NCBI GenBank assembly: GCA_016713875.1
Contig: JADJOI010000003.1
Location: forward strand, 1,922,001-1,986,000
Length of the DNA stretch: 64,000 nucleotides
DNA from: Flavobacteriales bacterium
Lineage (GTDB): Bacteria; Bacteroidota; Bacteroidia; Flavobacteriales_F; PHOS-HE28
Direction of reading: 5' to 3'
Below, piece after piece: positions 56,946-64,000 of this stretch (positions are counted from its first letter, which is position 1; the number at the start of each line of letters is the position of its first letter). Under the pieces are notes generated by a model. The model did not search any database. It saw only the letters and a list, made by a program, of their open reading frames with translations, and was not told the origin of the DNA. Both the position numbers and the translations under genes were made by a program.

Positions 56946-57566
56946 ATGCGCGCCGCGATCACCACCCTGCTGCTGGCGCTGTGCACCCTGGTGCACGGCC
57001 AGTTCAGCGCCATCGGCCCGGACCATGAAGCCGTGAAGGGGTTGCTGGCCGCCACGCGGGCGATGCGCACCGTGCAGGCCACCTTCGTGCAGGAGAAGCA
57101 CCTCCGGGCCCTGAAGGCGCCGGTGAGCGAACCCGGCCGCTTCGTGTACGAGCGGCCCGACCGCTTCCGCTGGAGCGTGGACGGGACCGCGCCGCTCACC
57201 ATCCTCACCGCCGGCCCGCTGGTGCGCGTGAAGGAGAACGGGACGGAGAAGCGCCTCGGCCCCGCCGAGCAGCGCCTGTACGCTTCGATCAACGCCCTGG
57301 TGCTGGACCTGGTGAGCGGCCGCCTGCTGGACAGCCCGGAGATGAAGCCGCGCTACGAGCTGGGCGGCGATGTGCTCGTGGCCCACCTCACCCCGGTGGG
57401 CGCGATGGCGCGCCGCGTGCAGCGCATGGTCCTCCGCTTCGACCGCCGCACCTACCGCCTGCGTGAGATGGAGACCGTGGAGCTCGACGGCGACCGCACC
57501 GTGGTGCGCTACACCGATGTGCAGGTGGACAAGCCCGTGTCTTCCGGGGCCTTCACCGATCTTTGA
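56946..57566 (+). CDS. LolA-like outer-membrane lipid carrier
   Basis: This 206-residue protein has a signal peptide (ITTLLLALCTLVHG) and an LolA-type fold: GLLAATRAMRTVQATFVQEKHL, PGRFVYERPDRFRWSVDG and LTPVGAMARRVQRMVLRFDRRTYRLREME. LolA-like proteins in aryl-polyene loci are thought to shuttle the pigment lipid across the periplasm after export by the MMPL pump. It lies four bases after the deacetylase gene. Confidence 0.9.
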   Translation: MRAAITTLLLALCTLVHGQFSAIGPDHEAVKGLLAATRAMRTVQATFVQEKHLRALKAPVSEPGRFVYERPDRFRWSVDGTAPLTILTAGPLVRVKENGTEKRLGPAEQRLYASINALVLDLVSGRLLDSPEMKPRYELGGDVLVAHLTPVGAMARRVQRMVLRFDRRTYRLREMETVELDGDRTVVRYTDVQVDKPVSSGAFTDL

Positions 57567-57570
57567 CGCC

Positions 57571-57957
57571 ATGGACGCCGCTTGCCGCAGTCTCTTCCAC
57601 GTGGAGTCCTTCGCGCCCCTCGCCGAAGACCGAGGCTGGCAGGCCCGCGCGGTGATGGACCCGCAGCACGCGATCCTCCAGGGCCATTTCCCCGGCCGCC
57701 CCGTGATGCCCGGCGTGGCCATGGTGCAGCTGGCGGGCGCCCTGCTGAGCCGCGGGCTCGGGCGTCCGGTGCACCTGCGCAGCAGCCGCGTCATCAAGTT
57801 CCTGTCGCCGCTGGAGCCCGCCACGGGCACGGTGCTCGACCTCACGCTTCGCATCACCGGTGAGGACGGCGACAGCGTGTCGTGCGACGTCAGCGGCAGC
57901 TGCGGCGACCGCGCGGTCTTCAGCATCAAGGGCGGCTTCGCCCCCCTGCCGGCATGA
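57571..57957 (+). CDS. FabZ/ApeI-like dehydratase with Gln at the catalytic acid position
   Basis: This 128-residue hotdog protein has the motif LQGHFPGRPVMPGVAMVQLAGA. The His is present, but the residue that aligns with the FabZ catalytic Glu is Gln. A similar Gln appears in ApeI-type dehydratases of aryl-polyene clusters as far as I recall, so it may be a subfamily mark rather than a defect. It starts at 57571, four bases after lolA, and overlaps the glycosyltransferase by four bases. Confidence 0.85.
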   Translation: MDAACRSLFHVESFAPLAEDRGWQARAVMDPQHAILQGHFPGRPVMPGVAMVQLAGALLSRGLGRPVHLRSSRVIKFLSPLEPATGTVLDLTLRITGEDGDSVSCDVSGSCGDRAVFSIKGGFAPLPA

Positions 57958-59093
57958 GCAGCACGCGCGCCTGCGTCCTGGTGCCCACCTACAACAACGC
58001 CGCCACCGTGGAGGGCGTGCTGCGCGCGATCCAGGCCGCCGGCGAGCGCGACATCGTGGTGGTGAACGACGGCAGCACCGACGGCACGGCGGCGATCCTG
58101 GCGCGCATCGACGGCATCACCGTGCTCACGAACGACCGCAACCGCGGCAAGGGCTTCTCGCTCCGGCGGGGCTTCGAGGCGGCGCTGGCGCAGGGCTTCA
58201 CCTACGCCATCACCATCGACAGCGACGGGCAGCACGCCCCGGGCGAGATCGCCAAGCTGCGCGCGGCCATCGCCGCGAACCCCGGGGCGATGATCATGGG
58301 CGCGCGCGACATGAGCGGTGCGGACGTGCCCGGCAAGAGCAGCTTCGGCAACCGCTTCAGCAACTTCTGGTTCCGCATCGAGACGGGCTGGAGGCTGGAC
58401 GACACGCAGACGGGCTTCCGCGCCTATCCGCTGGGGCCCACCTGTTCGTTCAGGGCCTGGACCGCGCGCTTCGAGTACGAGGTGGAGACCATCGTGCGAC
58501 TGGCGTGGCGCGATGTGCCCTTCGTGCAGGTGCCGGTGAGCGTGCGCTACGACTTCCCCGAGCGCGTGTCGCACTTCAGGCCGGGCAAGGACTTCCTGCG
58601 CATCAGCCTGCTCAACTCGGTGCTGGTGACGCTGGCCTTCCTGTGGCACTGGCCGAAGCAGCTGCTCACGGGCGGCCGGCTGTGGCGGCGGCTGAAGGAG
58701 GAAGCGGTGCGGCCGGAGGAGAGCTCATTGCACAAGGCGCTCAGCATCGGCTTCGGGCTCTTCATGGGCATCGTGCCGATCTGGGGCTTTCAGTTGGCGG
58801 TGGGCATCCCGCTGGCCTTCCTGCTGAAGCTGAACCGTGTGCTCTTCGTGGCGGCGGCCAACATCAGCATCCCGCCCATGATCCCGCTGATCCTGTACGG
58901 CAGCTACCGCATGGGCGCGCCGTTCGTGGGCGACGACCGCGTGCGCATCGAACGCTTCGCCGACCTCACCCTGGAGGCCATCCATTGGAACATGATGCAG
59001 TACCTGCTGGGCGCCGTGCTGCTGGCCCTGGCGGCCGGGCTGGCGGGCACGCTGGTGAGCTGGGCGGTGCTGCGGGGGGCGCGGGGGCGGTGA
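57954..59093 (+). CDS. Family 2 glycosyltransferase fused to DUF2062
   Basis: This is a 379-residue protein. The GT2 domain shows VPTYNNAATVEGVLRAI, IVVVNDGSTDGT and ITIDSDGQHAPGEI (DxD-like). After about residue 235 comes a DUF2062 membrane domain (ALSIGFGLFMGIVPIWGFQLAVG, VAAANISIPPMIPLILYGSY). Such fusions close aryl-polyene and flexirubin operons and probably add a sugar or modify a lipid carrier at the inner membrane. It is the last gene of the long operon and is followed by a palindrome-rich region. Confidence 0.92.
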   Translation: MSSTRACVLVPTYNNAATVEGVLRAIQAAGERDIVVVNDGSTDGTAAILARIDGITVLTNDRNRGKGFSLRRGFEAALAQGFTYAITIDSDGQHAPGEIAKLRAAIAANPGAMIMGARDMSGADVPGKSSFGNRFSNFWFRIETGWRLDDTQTGFRAYPLGPTCSFRAWTARFEYEVETIVRLAWRDVPFVQVPVSVRYDFPERVSHFRPGKDFLRISLLNSVLVTLAFLWHWPKQLLTGGRLWRRLKEEAVRPEESSLHKALSIGFGLFMGIVPIWGFQLAVGIPLAFLLKLNRVLFVAAANISIPPMIPLILYGSYRMGAPFVGDDRVRIERFADLTLEAIHWNMMQYLLGAVLLALAAGLAGTLVSWAVLRGARGR

Positions 59094-59130
59094 ACCGCGG
59101 ATCAAGCAACCATCGCCATACGCATTCCCC

Positions 59131-59150
59131 CTCCCCCGCACAAGGGGGAG
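59131..59150. terminator. Short hairpin after the pigment operon
   Basis: CTCCCCC and GGGGGAG pair perfectly around GCACAA. There is no T tract. Its right arm overlaps the left arm of the larger palindrome 59137-59212, so only one of the two can form at a time. Confidence 0.5.
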
Positions 59151-59212
59151 AACACGTGGGTGGACCTACGTGGAAATACATGGGTGGACCCACGTGAAAA
59201 GCCCCTTGTGCG
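59137..59212. repeat. 76-bp composite palindrome with nested inverted repeats
   Basis: The outer arms CGCACAAGGGG (59137-59147) and CCCCTTGTGCG (59202-59212) pair perfectly, as do the inner arms CACGTGGGT (59153-59161) and ACCCACGTG (59188-59196), with a symmetric 5/5 internal loop. The 26-base apex holds two diverged direct repeats of the type GTGGACCTACGTGG. It lies between the last pigment gene and the poly-C-tract gene. This could be a terminator or attenuator, a binding site or a small mobile-element remnant. Confidence 0.8.
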
Positions 59213-59222
59213 AGGATGATCC

Positions 59223-62200
59223 TTGGCCCTGCTTTGGACACTCATCGCCCTTCGGCCATGGGACGAGCCGCAGGAAGTCCCACTTCAACCCCCGGATCAT
59301 GTTCAAATCCCCCCCCCCCCCCCCGCGCGAACGCTCTGGACCTCAGCGCTGCTGACGTGTGCGATAACGGCCGCCCACGGGCAGAACCCGGTATGGATCG
59401 CCGGTGATCAAGCCGTGCTGCATGATGGCGGCGGAACCCTGGCCATCTCCGACCTGCCCACCAGCAGCGCACCATACCGCTACACCGGAGCGGTGGCCGC
59501 CTACAGCCAGGCCGCGCAGATCGGCCCCAATGGCGGGTTGCTCTTCTTCATCGTGGACGGCAACATCTACGATGGACAGGGCTACCTCATCGCGGACAAC
59601 GTGCTGGCCAGCCCCTGCCACGAATGCCTGTACGCGGGCAACGGTGAGGTGCTCATTCTGCCGGTGCCCGAGGCGTGCGACCGCTACTTCATCGTCCATG
59701 CCGGCAAGCAGCCGCCGCTGAACTCCCCGCAGACCGATGTCAACTTCTCCCTGCTGGACATGTCCCTGCCGAACCGCTACCATGCGGGCCGCAACGGTCG
59801 CGTGGTGGGCCTGGACCAGGAGTTGCAGAGCTACGGGCTCGACACGGACTTCCCGGACCTGCCGCAGCAGATCGATGTGACGCAGCCCGGGCTGCTGAAC
59901 CTCAGCAGCAACTCGCCCGTGGAGTATTACCACGCGGAGATCGACCTGGGTGGGGGCGTGAAGCCCGGCACGGTCAGCATGGACGCCATCCCCTACCAGG
60001 ACGCCACCGGTGACCTGTTCCTGGCGCTGGCCACGCGGGACGAGCTGGTGCAATGCCGCGTGACGCCCTCCGGCATCGATGTGGTCGCCAGCCACCCCAT
60101 CGCGGACAGCGACCCCTCCACGCCGCGCGACCACCGCACCTTCATCCAGTTCCAGCAGGTGTCCAGCACCAGCGAGCTGCTGCTGGCCATCACCTGCAAG
60201 CATGGCTTGAACGATACCGACCTGCCGGTGCCGCCCTACCTGCCGCTCGCGGTGATGCGGTTCCAAGGGGACGGCACTTACGTCCGCATGGATGGCTACA
60301 ACCCCGGCACGCAGACCGCCGGCAGCACCAACCACCTGGTGATGGGCTGTGCGGTGGACCCCTCCGGCTCGTACCTGTACTTCACCATGCACGGCGAAGC
60401 GCCTGCCCTGGGCTACGTGGACCTGGCCACCGGGGTGGTGGTCGACCTCACCACGCTGAACCTGGGCATCACCGTGCCCATGGACTTCGTGTACAGCCGG
60501 ATCGAACCGGGCGTGGCGCCCAATGGCACATCGCCTGCGTTGTACTACTGGACCAACGGCCGCTTGGGCTGCCTGGTGGACCCACAGACCCCCGCCGCGG
60601 CCACCTGGCTGGACCCCGCGCCCACCACGGACCCGATCGTGAACTGGCCCACGCTGCCCTTGCCCACGGGCACCAATGTGCCCTTCGCCCGCATCGGCAA
60701 CGTGCAGGTGAACGGCTTCGATCCGGCGGCCACCTTCGGCGCACCGGGCTGTTGCGTGAGCACCGCGCTGCAGCAGGCCTTCCAGGGCCCCTACAGCACG
60801 GCGGCCAGCGGCGTCACCTGGACCCCCCAGAACAACCCGTTCGGCAGCGGCGCCGAGGTGGTGTTCGACCAGGACTACGTGATCGGCACCGGGGCGAACA
60901 TCGTGGTGCACGACATGACCTGGCGGTTCACCCCCAACGCACGGCTCATCGTGCAGCGCGGGGCCCGGATCGAGTTCAACACCTGCGTGCTCACCGCCCT
61001 GGCGTGCGAAGGCCAGCGCTGGCCGGGCATCCGCGTGGAGGGCACCACCAACGATCCCCTGCAGAGCGGCAGCGCCCACGGCCGGCTCTACCTGAAGGAC
61101 AACTCGGTGGTGGAGAACGCGGTGGTGGGGGTATGGTGCGCGCGGGAGATCGGCCTCAACAGCACCGATCCCAACTACTTCGGTGGGTGGGTCAGGGGCT
61201 GGCAGTCCACCTTCCGCAACTGCATCACCGGCGTTCGCGCCGAGCGCTATCATCGGGCCGGGGCCAACGGCGAATTGCCCAACCTCTGCCTGTTCGTGTC
61301 CTGCACCTTCGAGACCACCGCGGGCTGGCCGGACCTGAACGTGCCTCCTGCGGCCATGGCCCATCTCTACGATGTGAACGGGGTCACCTTCCAGAACTGC
61401 GACCTGCGCAACGATGCGTTCGCCGGTTTCGCGACGCCCGACCAGCGCGGCATCGGCATCGTGGCCTACAACGCCAGTTTCAATGCCACCGGTGCCATGA
61501 ACTACGCCCAGAACGGATTCCGCAACCTCACCGCCGGGGTGCTGGCCTACGTACCTGTTCCACCTGCGCATTACACGGTGGACGGCATGGCCTTCGAGAA
61601 CAACAAGTTCGGGGTGCTGGACCTGGCCAGCCGCCATGCGGTGGTCACCAACAACCACTTCAGCACCCTGGCCACCGATCCAATGAACGGTCCTTCGAGC
61701 ATCGGCCTGTTCCTGGTGCAGAGCGAGTTGTACACCGTGGAGCGCAACACCTTCACCCGGCCCGGCAGCGCCCAATGCCCCGGCATCGGCATCTGGTTCA
61801 AAGGGCCGGCCTTGGAGGAGAATCAGATCTACGACAACACCTTCGCGGACCTCAACGCGGCCTGCGTGGTGGAGGGCCGCCACGTGGCGTATACCAGCAA
61901 CCTCAACACCCTGCCGGGCCTGCAACTGCTCTGCGGCGACCACACGAACAACTTCATCGACCAGTTCCTCATCCAAAGCGCGTTCATCCGCGAGAACCAG
62001 GGGCTGGGCACCAATGCCACCACCCTGGCGAACAACCGCTTCGACCTGGCTGCCGATTGTGACCTGAACGCATGGCCAGCCCGACATCCCTTCGTGTTCG
62101 CCCTCACGGACTATGGCCTGCATGTGGACTACCACTACTACGCGTACTCGGGGAATCCTGAGCTGCGGCCGGAATGCGTCGAGGATGAGTTCGGTGTGGC

Positions 62201-63401
62201 GTACGACTACACGGGCGGCTGGTTCTACGATCTGCTGGCGCATTTCCATCCCAATCCGTTCGATAAGGATCAGCACTGCGGGGCCGGCGACCTGGATCAG
62301 ATAATAGGCGACCTGGAGGAATACCGGCAGACCTACATGGCCAAGGTGGTGGAGCTGGGCAGCGCGGTGAACACGTACAACGGGGTGGTGGACGGCGGCG
62401 GTCGTCCCGACCTCCTGGACGCCATCGCCGATCCGGTGGCCTGGCCCAGTCACGCCCTGCGCAGCGTGCTGCTGGCGAACGGCCCCTTGAGCAACGAGGT
62501 CCTTACAGAGGCCATCCGGCGCGAGGTGGCCATGGACCCCTGGCACCTCACGCAAGTGCTGATCGATAACAGCCCCCTGAAGAAGGACGTGGAGATCGTG
62601 CTGGACGAGAGCGAGGCCCTGCCGCCCTTCCACCGGGCCCTGCTGGCGCAGTACGACCAGGGCACCAGCCCGCGCGACCTGCTGGAGATGGAGATCGTGC
62701 AGCGCAGCCAGGAGAAGAGCCGACTGCAGCACCGCCTGGTGCTGGCGGTTGCGGCGGACAGCACCCTGGCCGGCAAACCGGACAGCCTGATGAACATCTA
62801 CCTGGCGGACAGCCTGCACTTGGGATCGCGTACCTTGTACACCATGCACCTGGCCGCAGGCAACTTCGGCGCCGCGCACGCCTTGGCGAGCGGGGCCTTG
62901 CAGCATGAGGGGCATGCCGGTCTGGTGGCCTTCGGCGAACTCCTGGAGACCATGGCGGGCGATCCCAACAGCCTGACCGCCCCGCCGATCGCCGCGCTGG
63001 AGGCCCTCGCCTTCGGGGAGGAGAACAGCGGCAGCGCACAGGCCTGGGCCACGCTGCTGCGCCTGGGCGCCACCGACAGCCTGCCCCAAGGCTGGTTGCC
63101 CGAGCCCTACCGCATGGCCTACTTCCCCGCCGATCGCAAGGGCTGGCGTATTGCCCCGCTGCTGGGGGCCTACCCCAACCCCGCACGGGACCGGGTGATG
63201 ATCAGCTACCCCGAAGGCGCCGAGCAGGGCACCCTGGAGTTCTTCGATGCCCAGGGGCGGTTGGTGGCAGTGCAGCCCTTGAACGGACGGCGCGTCTTCC
63301 ACGAGATGGACGTGTACAGCTGGGGTGAGGGCCTGTATCTGGCCCGGCTCCTTTACGAGGGCCGGCCCATGGCCGATGTGAAATTCAGCGTGGTGAGGTG
63401 A
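59223..63401 (+). CDS. Giant T9SS-exported beta-helix-like protein with poly-C tract at its start
   Basis: This frame of up to 1392 residues ends in a T9SS type A sorting domain (LLGAYPNPARDRVMISYPEG ... GEGLYLARLLYEGRPMADV). Residues about 40-500 look like a beta-propeller or lectin-like region. Residues about 530-900 have the short polar repeats of a right-handed beta-helix (CREWQS-like turns, NNKFGVLDLASRHAVVTNNHFS). A signal peptide (LWTSALLTCAITAAHGQ) follows a 16-C tract. The only good ATG, 59299 (MFKSPPPPP), is out of frame across this tract; 14 or 17 C would join it to the rest. As assembled, translation would need the poor TTG 59223. It is followed by a one-base overlap with the next gene. 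Confidence 0.82.
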   Translation: MALLWTLIALRPWDEPQEVPLQPPDHVQIPPPPPARTLWTSALLTCAITAAHGQNPVWIAGDQAVLHDGGGTLAISDLPTSSAPYRYTGAVAAYSQAAQIGPNGGLLFFIVDGNIYDGQGYLIADNVLASPCHECLYAGNGEVLILPVPEACDRYFIVHAGKQPPLNSPQTDVNFSLLDMSLPNRYHAGRNGRVVGLDQELQSYGLDTDFPDLPQQIDVTQPGLLNLSSNSPVEYYHAEIDLGGGVKPGTVSMDAIPYQDATGDLFLALATRDELVQCRVTPSGIDVVASHPIADSDPSTPRDHRTFIQFQQVSSTSELLLAITCKHGLNDTDLPVPPYLPLAVMRFQGDGTYVRMDGYNPGTQTAGSTNHLVMGCAVDPSGSYLYFTMHGEAPALGYVDLATGVVVDLTTLNLGITVPMDFVYSRIEPGVAPNGTSPALYYWTNGRLGCLVDPQTPAAATWLDPAPTTDPIVNWPTLPLPTGTNVPFARIGNVQVNGFDPAATFGAPGCCVSTALQQAFQGPYSTAASGVTWTPQNNPFGSGAEVVFDQDYVIGTGANIVVHDMTWRFTPNARLIVQRGARIEFNTCVLTALACEGQRWPGIRVEGTTNDPLQSGSAHGRLYLKDNSVVENAVVGVWCAREIGLNSTDPNYFGGWVRGWQSTFRNCITGVRAERYHRAGANGELPNLCLFVSCTFETTAGWPDLNVPPAAMAHLYDVNGVTFQNCDLRNDAFAGFATPDQRGIGIVAYNASFNATGAMNYAQNGFRNLTAGVLAYVPVPPAHYTVDGMAFENNKFGVLDLASRHAVVTNNHFSTLATDPMNGPSSIGLFLVQSELYTVERNTFTRPGSAQCPGIGIWFKGPALEENQIYDNTFADLNAACVVEGRHVAYTSNLNTLPGLQLLCGDHTNNFIDQFLIQSAFIRENQGLGTNATTLANNRFDLAADCDLNAWPARHPFVFALTDYGLHVDYHYYAYSGNPELRPECVEDEFGVAYDYTGGWFYDLLAHFHPNPFDKDQHCGAGDLDQIIGDLEEYRQTYMAKVVELGSAVNTYNGVVDGGGRPDLLDAIADPVAWPSHALRSVLLANGPLSNEVLTEAIRREVAMDPWHLTQVLIDNSPLKKDVEIVLDESEALPPFHRALLAQYDQGTSPRDLLEMEIVQRSQEKSRLQHRLVLAVAADSTLAGKPDSLMNIYLADSLHLGSRTLYTMHLAAGNFGAAHALASGALQHEGHAGLVAFGELLETMAGDPNSLTAPPIAALEALAFGEENSGSAQAWATLLRLGATDSLPQGWLPEPYRMAYFPADRKGWRIAPLLGAYPNPARDRVMISYPEGAEQGTLEFFDAQGRLVAVQPLNGRRVFHEMDVYSWGEGLYLARLLYEGRPMADVKFSVVR
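59309..59324 (+). repeat. Poly-C tract of 16 at the start of the giant T9SS gene
   Basis: Sixteen C residues lie 7 bases after the ATG at 59299. With 16 C the ATG frame stops at 59353-59355, and with 15 it stops a little later. With 14 or 17 it reads MFKS, prolines, then the signal peptide and the whole protein. This is the expected layout of an on/off slippage switch, although an assembly miscount is possible. Confidence 0.8.
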
Positions 63402-64000
63402 TGCGCATCCTCGCAAGCATCGCGGTCATTGGGGCGGGCGCTCTGGGGGTGCCCGCCCAGACCGGCTTCATCGTCCACTTCGACTCCCTGCAGAACGGGA
63501 AGGGCGGTATGGGCCGAAGTGTGTTTGAAGTGCCCGATGGGTACATGCTCTTCACGATCCAAACCTCGCATGATGGTACTGGCAAGACGCACTTGTTTCT
63601 CCGCCAGCTGGACCAACAAGGGCAACTGCTCTCGGAGCGGGAGTACCACAGTGGCGACCCGCGCCACAACCTTTTAGGGTACATCGCACCGGTGTATCCG
63701 CTCGATACCGGTGGGTTCGGCTGTGCGGTCCTGGAGGGTTCGGACTATTGGGCCGAGTCTTGGCTGTACCGCTTCAACGGAAACGGCGATACCACGCTGC
63801 GCAAGTTGATCACCACCTATCCCCCGGCGGATTCGATCACGCACTTCATTCTGCAGTCCAGGCAAACAGCGGATGGAGGTTTCCTACTGGCAGGGTTCTT
63901 TGATCGCCCCGACCAGAGCACGCGGGCATTTCTGGTCCGTCTTGACGCTCAGGGCGATACCCTCTGGACCAACGTCTACGGGCCCGTCACCGGCCAAACG
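63401..64000 (+). CDS. Exported protein, 5' part only (runs off the window)
   Basis: The frame starts with ATG 63401, overlapping the previous stop by one base (TGATG), and stays open for 200 codons to the window end. A signal peptide (ILASIAVIGAGALGVPAQ) precedes repeats of the type GGFLLAGFFDRPDQSTRAFLVRLDAQGDTLWTNVYG, a pattern common in Bacteroidota T9SS-secreted proteins built of propeller-like units. It is probably cotranscribed with the giant T9SS gene, so both would be affected by its poly-C tract if transcription-translation coupling matters. The C-terminus is not visible. Confidence 0.85.
   Translation, partial: MRILASIAVIGAGALGVPAQTGFIVHFDSLQNGKGGMGRSVFEVPDGYMLFTIQTSHDGTGKTHLFLRQLDQQGQLLSEREYHSGDPRHNLLGYIAPVYPLDTGGFGCAVLEGSDYWAESWLYRFNGNGDTTLRKLITTYPPADSITHFILQSRQTADGGFLLAGFFDRPDQSTRAFLVRLDAQGDTLWTNVYGPVTGQT

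Noticed and set aside
59343..63416. Minus-strand open frame of 1357 codons opposite the giant T9SS gene
   Set aside because: It is the antisense shadow of the T9SS gene, produced by GC-ending codons. Its composition (His, Gln, Val and Arg runs) is not protein-like, and it has no signal peptide or domain.
1..64000. tRNA, rRNA, CRISPR array or prophage
   Set aside because: No cloverleaf, rRNA stretch, regularly spaced repeat array or phage structural gene set was found. The tail-fibre-like protein at 1-1604 has a signal peptide and is a secreted protein rather than a phage gene.

Overview
The window is GC-rich chromosomal DNA (roughly two-thirds G+C by eye) from a member of the Bacteroidota, most likely an uncultured Flavobacteriales-like bacterium. 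Four things support this: type IX secretion (T9SS) C-terminal sorting domains of both type A and type B; promoters that look like the Bacteroidota -7 box TAnnTTTG; a flexirubin/aryl-polyene pigment cluster with a tyrosine ammonia-lyase close to the Flavobacterium enzyme; and a ribosomal operon rpsF-rpsR-rplI. No rRNA, tRNA, insertion sequence, prophage or CRISPR array was seen. No gene-free stretch exceeds 300 bases. The largest gaps are about 226 bases (6013-6238 and 41035-41261), both holding copies of a short dispersed repeat, and 59094-59222, which holds a large composite palindrome.

Region 1-4.1 kb (minus strand, visibly lower in GC than the rest) is a tandemly duplicated two-gene cassette: a T9SS-exported NGSFE-domain protein followed by a tail-fibre-like protein. 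One copy of the second gene is truncated by the duplication, and one copy of the first carries a 14-base poly-C tract. Region 4.1-20.2 kb holds housekeeping and signalling genes: a DUF2157 membrane protein and a GDYXXLXY protein, a LytTR response regulator convergent with a hybrid histidine kinase, an EI24 membrane protein, purB, a SanA-like protein, DinB, an uncharacterised gene tangled with lhgO, an MFS permease, an OmpA-type protein, and a TPR-LytS kinase. Region 20.2-31.3 kb holds a lipoprotein, aconitase, dipeptide epimerase, bestrophin, rpsF-rpsR-rplI, dnaX (with an A10 slippage site), a VapBC toxin-antitoxin pair joined to a MORN-repeat gene, and isocitrate dehydrogenase. Region 31.4-36.3 kb holds a large gliding-motility-type T9SS protein, a MATE pump and an outer-membrane barrel-like protein.

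Region 36.3-59.1 kb is an aryl-polyene/flexirubin biosynthetic cluster in three transcription units. The first (plus) encodes a C45 Ntn-hydrolase, a PaaK-like ligase, a secreted protein and an O-methyltransferase. The second (minus) encodes an MMPL exporter fused to a PlsC acyltransferase and a methyltransferase, plus an FAD desaturase-type oxidoreductase. The third is a 15-gene plus-strand operon, divergent from the second: tyrosine ammonia-lyase, FabG, ketosynthases, two ACPs, an HtrB-like acyltransferase, two dehydratases, a thioesterase, a polysaccharide deacetylase, a LolA-like carrier and a GT2-DUF2062 glycosyltransferase. Together these would make 4-coumarate from tyrosine, extend it on ACP into a polyene, methylate and reduce it, and move the lipid to the outer membrane. 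The dialkylresorcinol genes (darA/darB) of classic flexirubin loci are not in the window.

Region 59.2-64 kb holds a giant T9SS-exported beta-helix-like protein whose only good ATG lies just before a 16-base poly-C tract and is out of frame with the rest, plus the start of another exported protein. Recurrent themes are start codons placed a few bases after the -7 box (leaderless or nearly leaderless transcripts), pervasive 4-base stop/start overlaps, and long homopolymer tracts in surface-protein genes.
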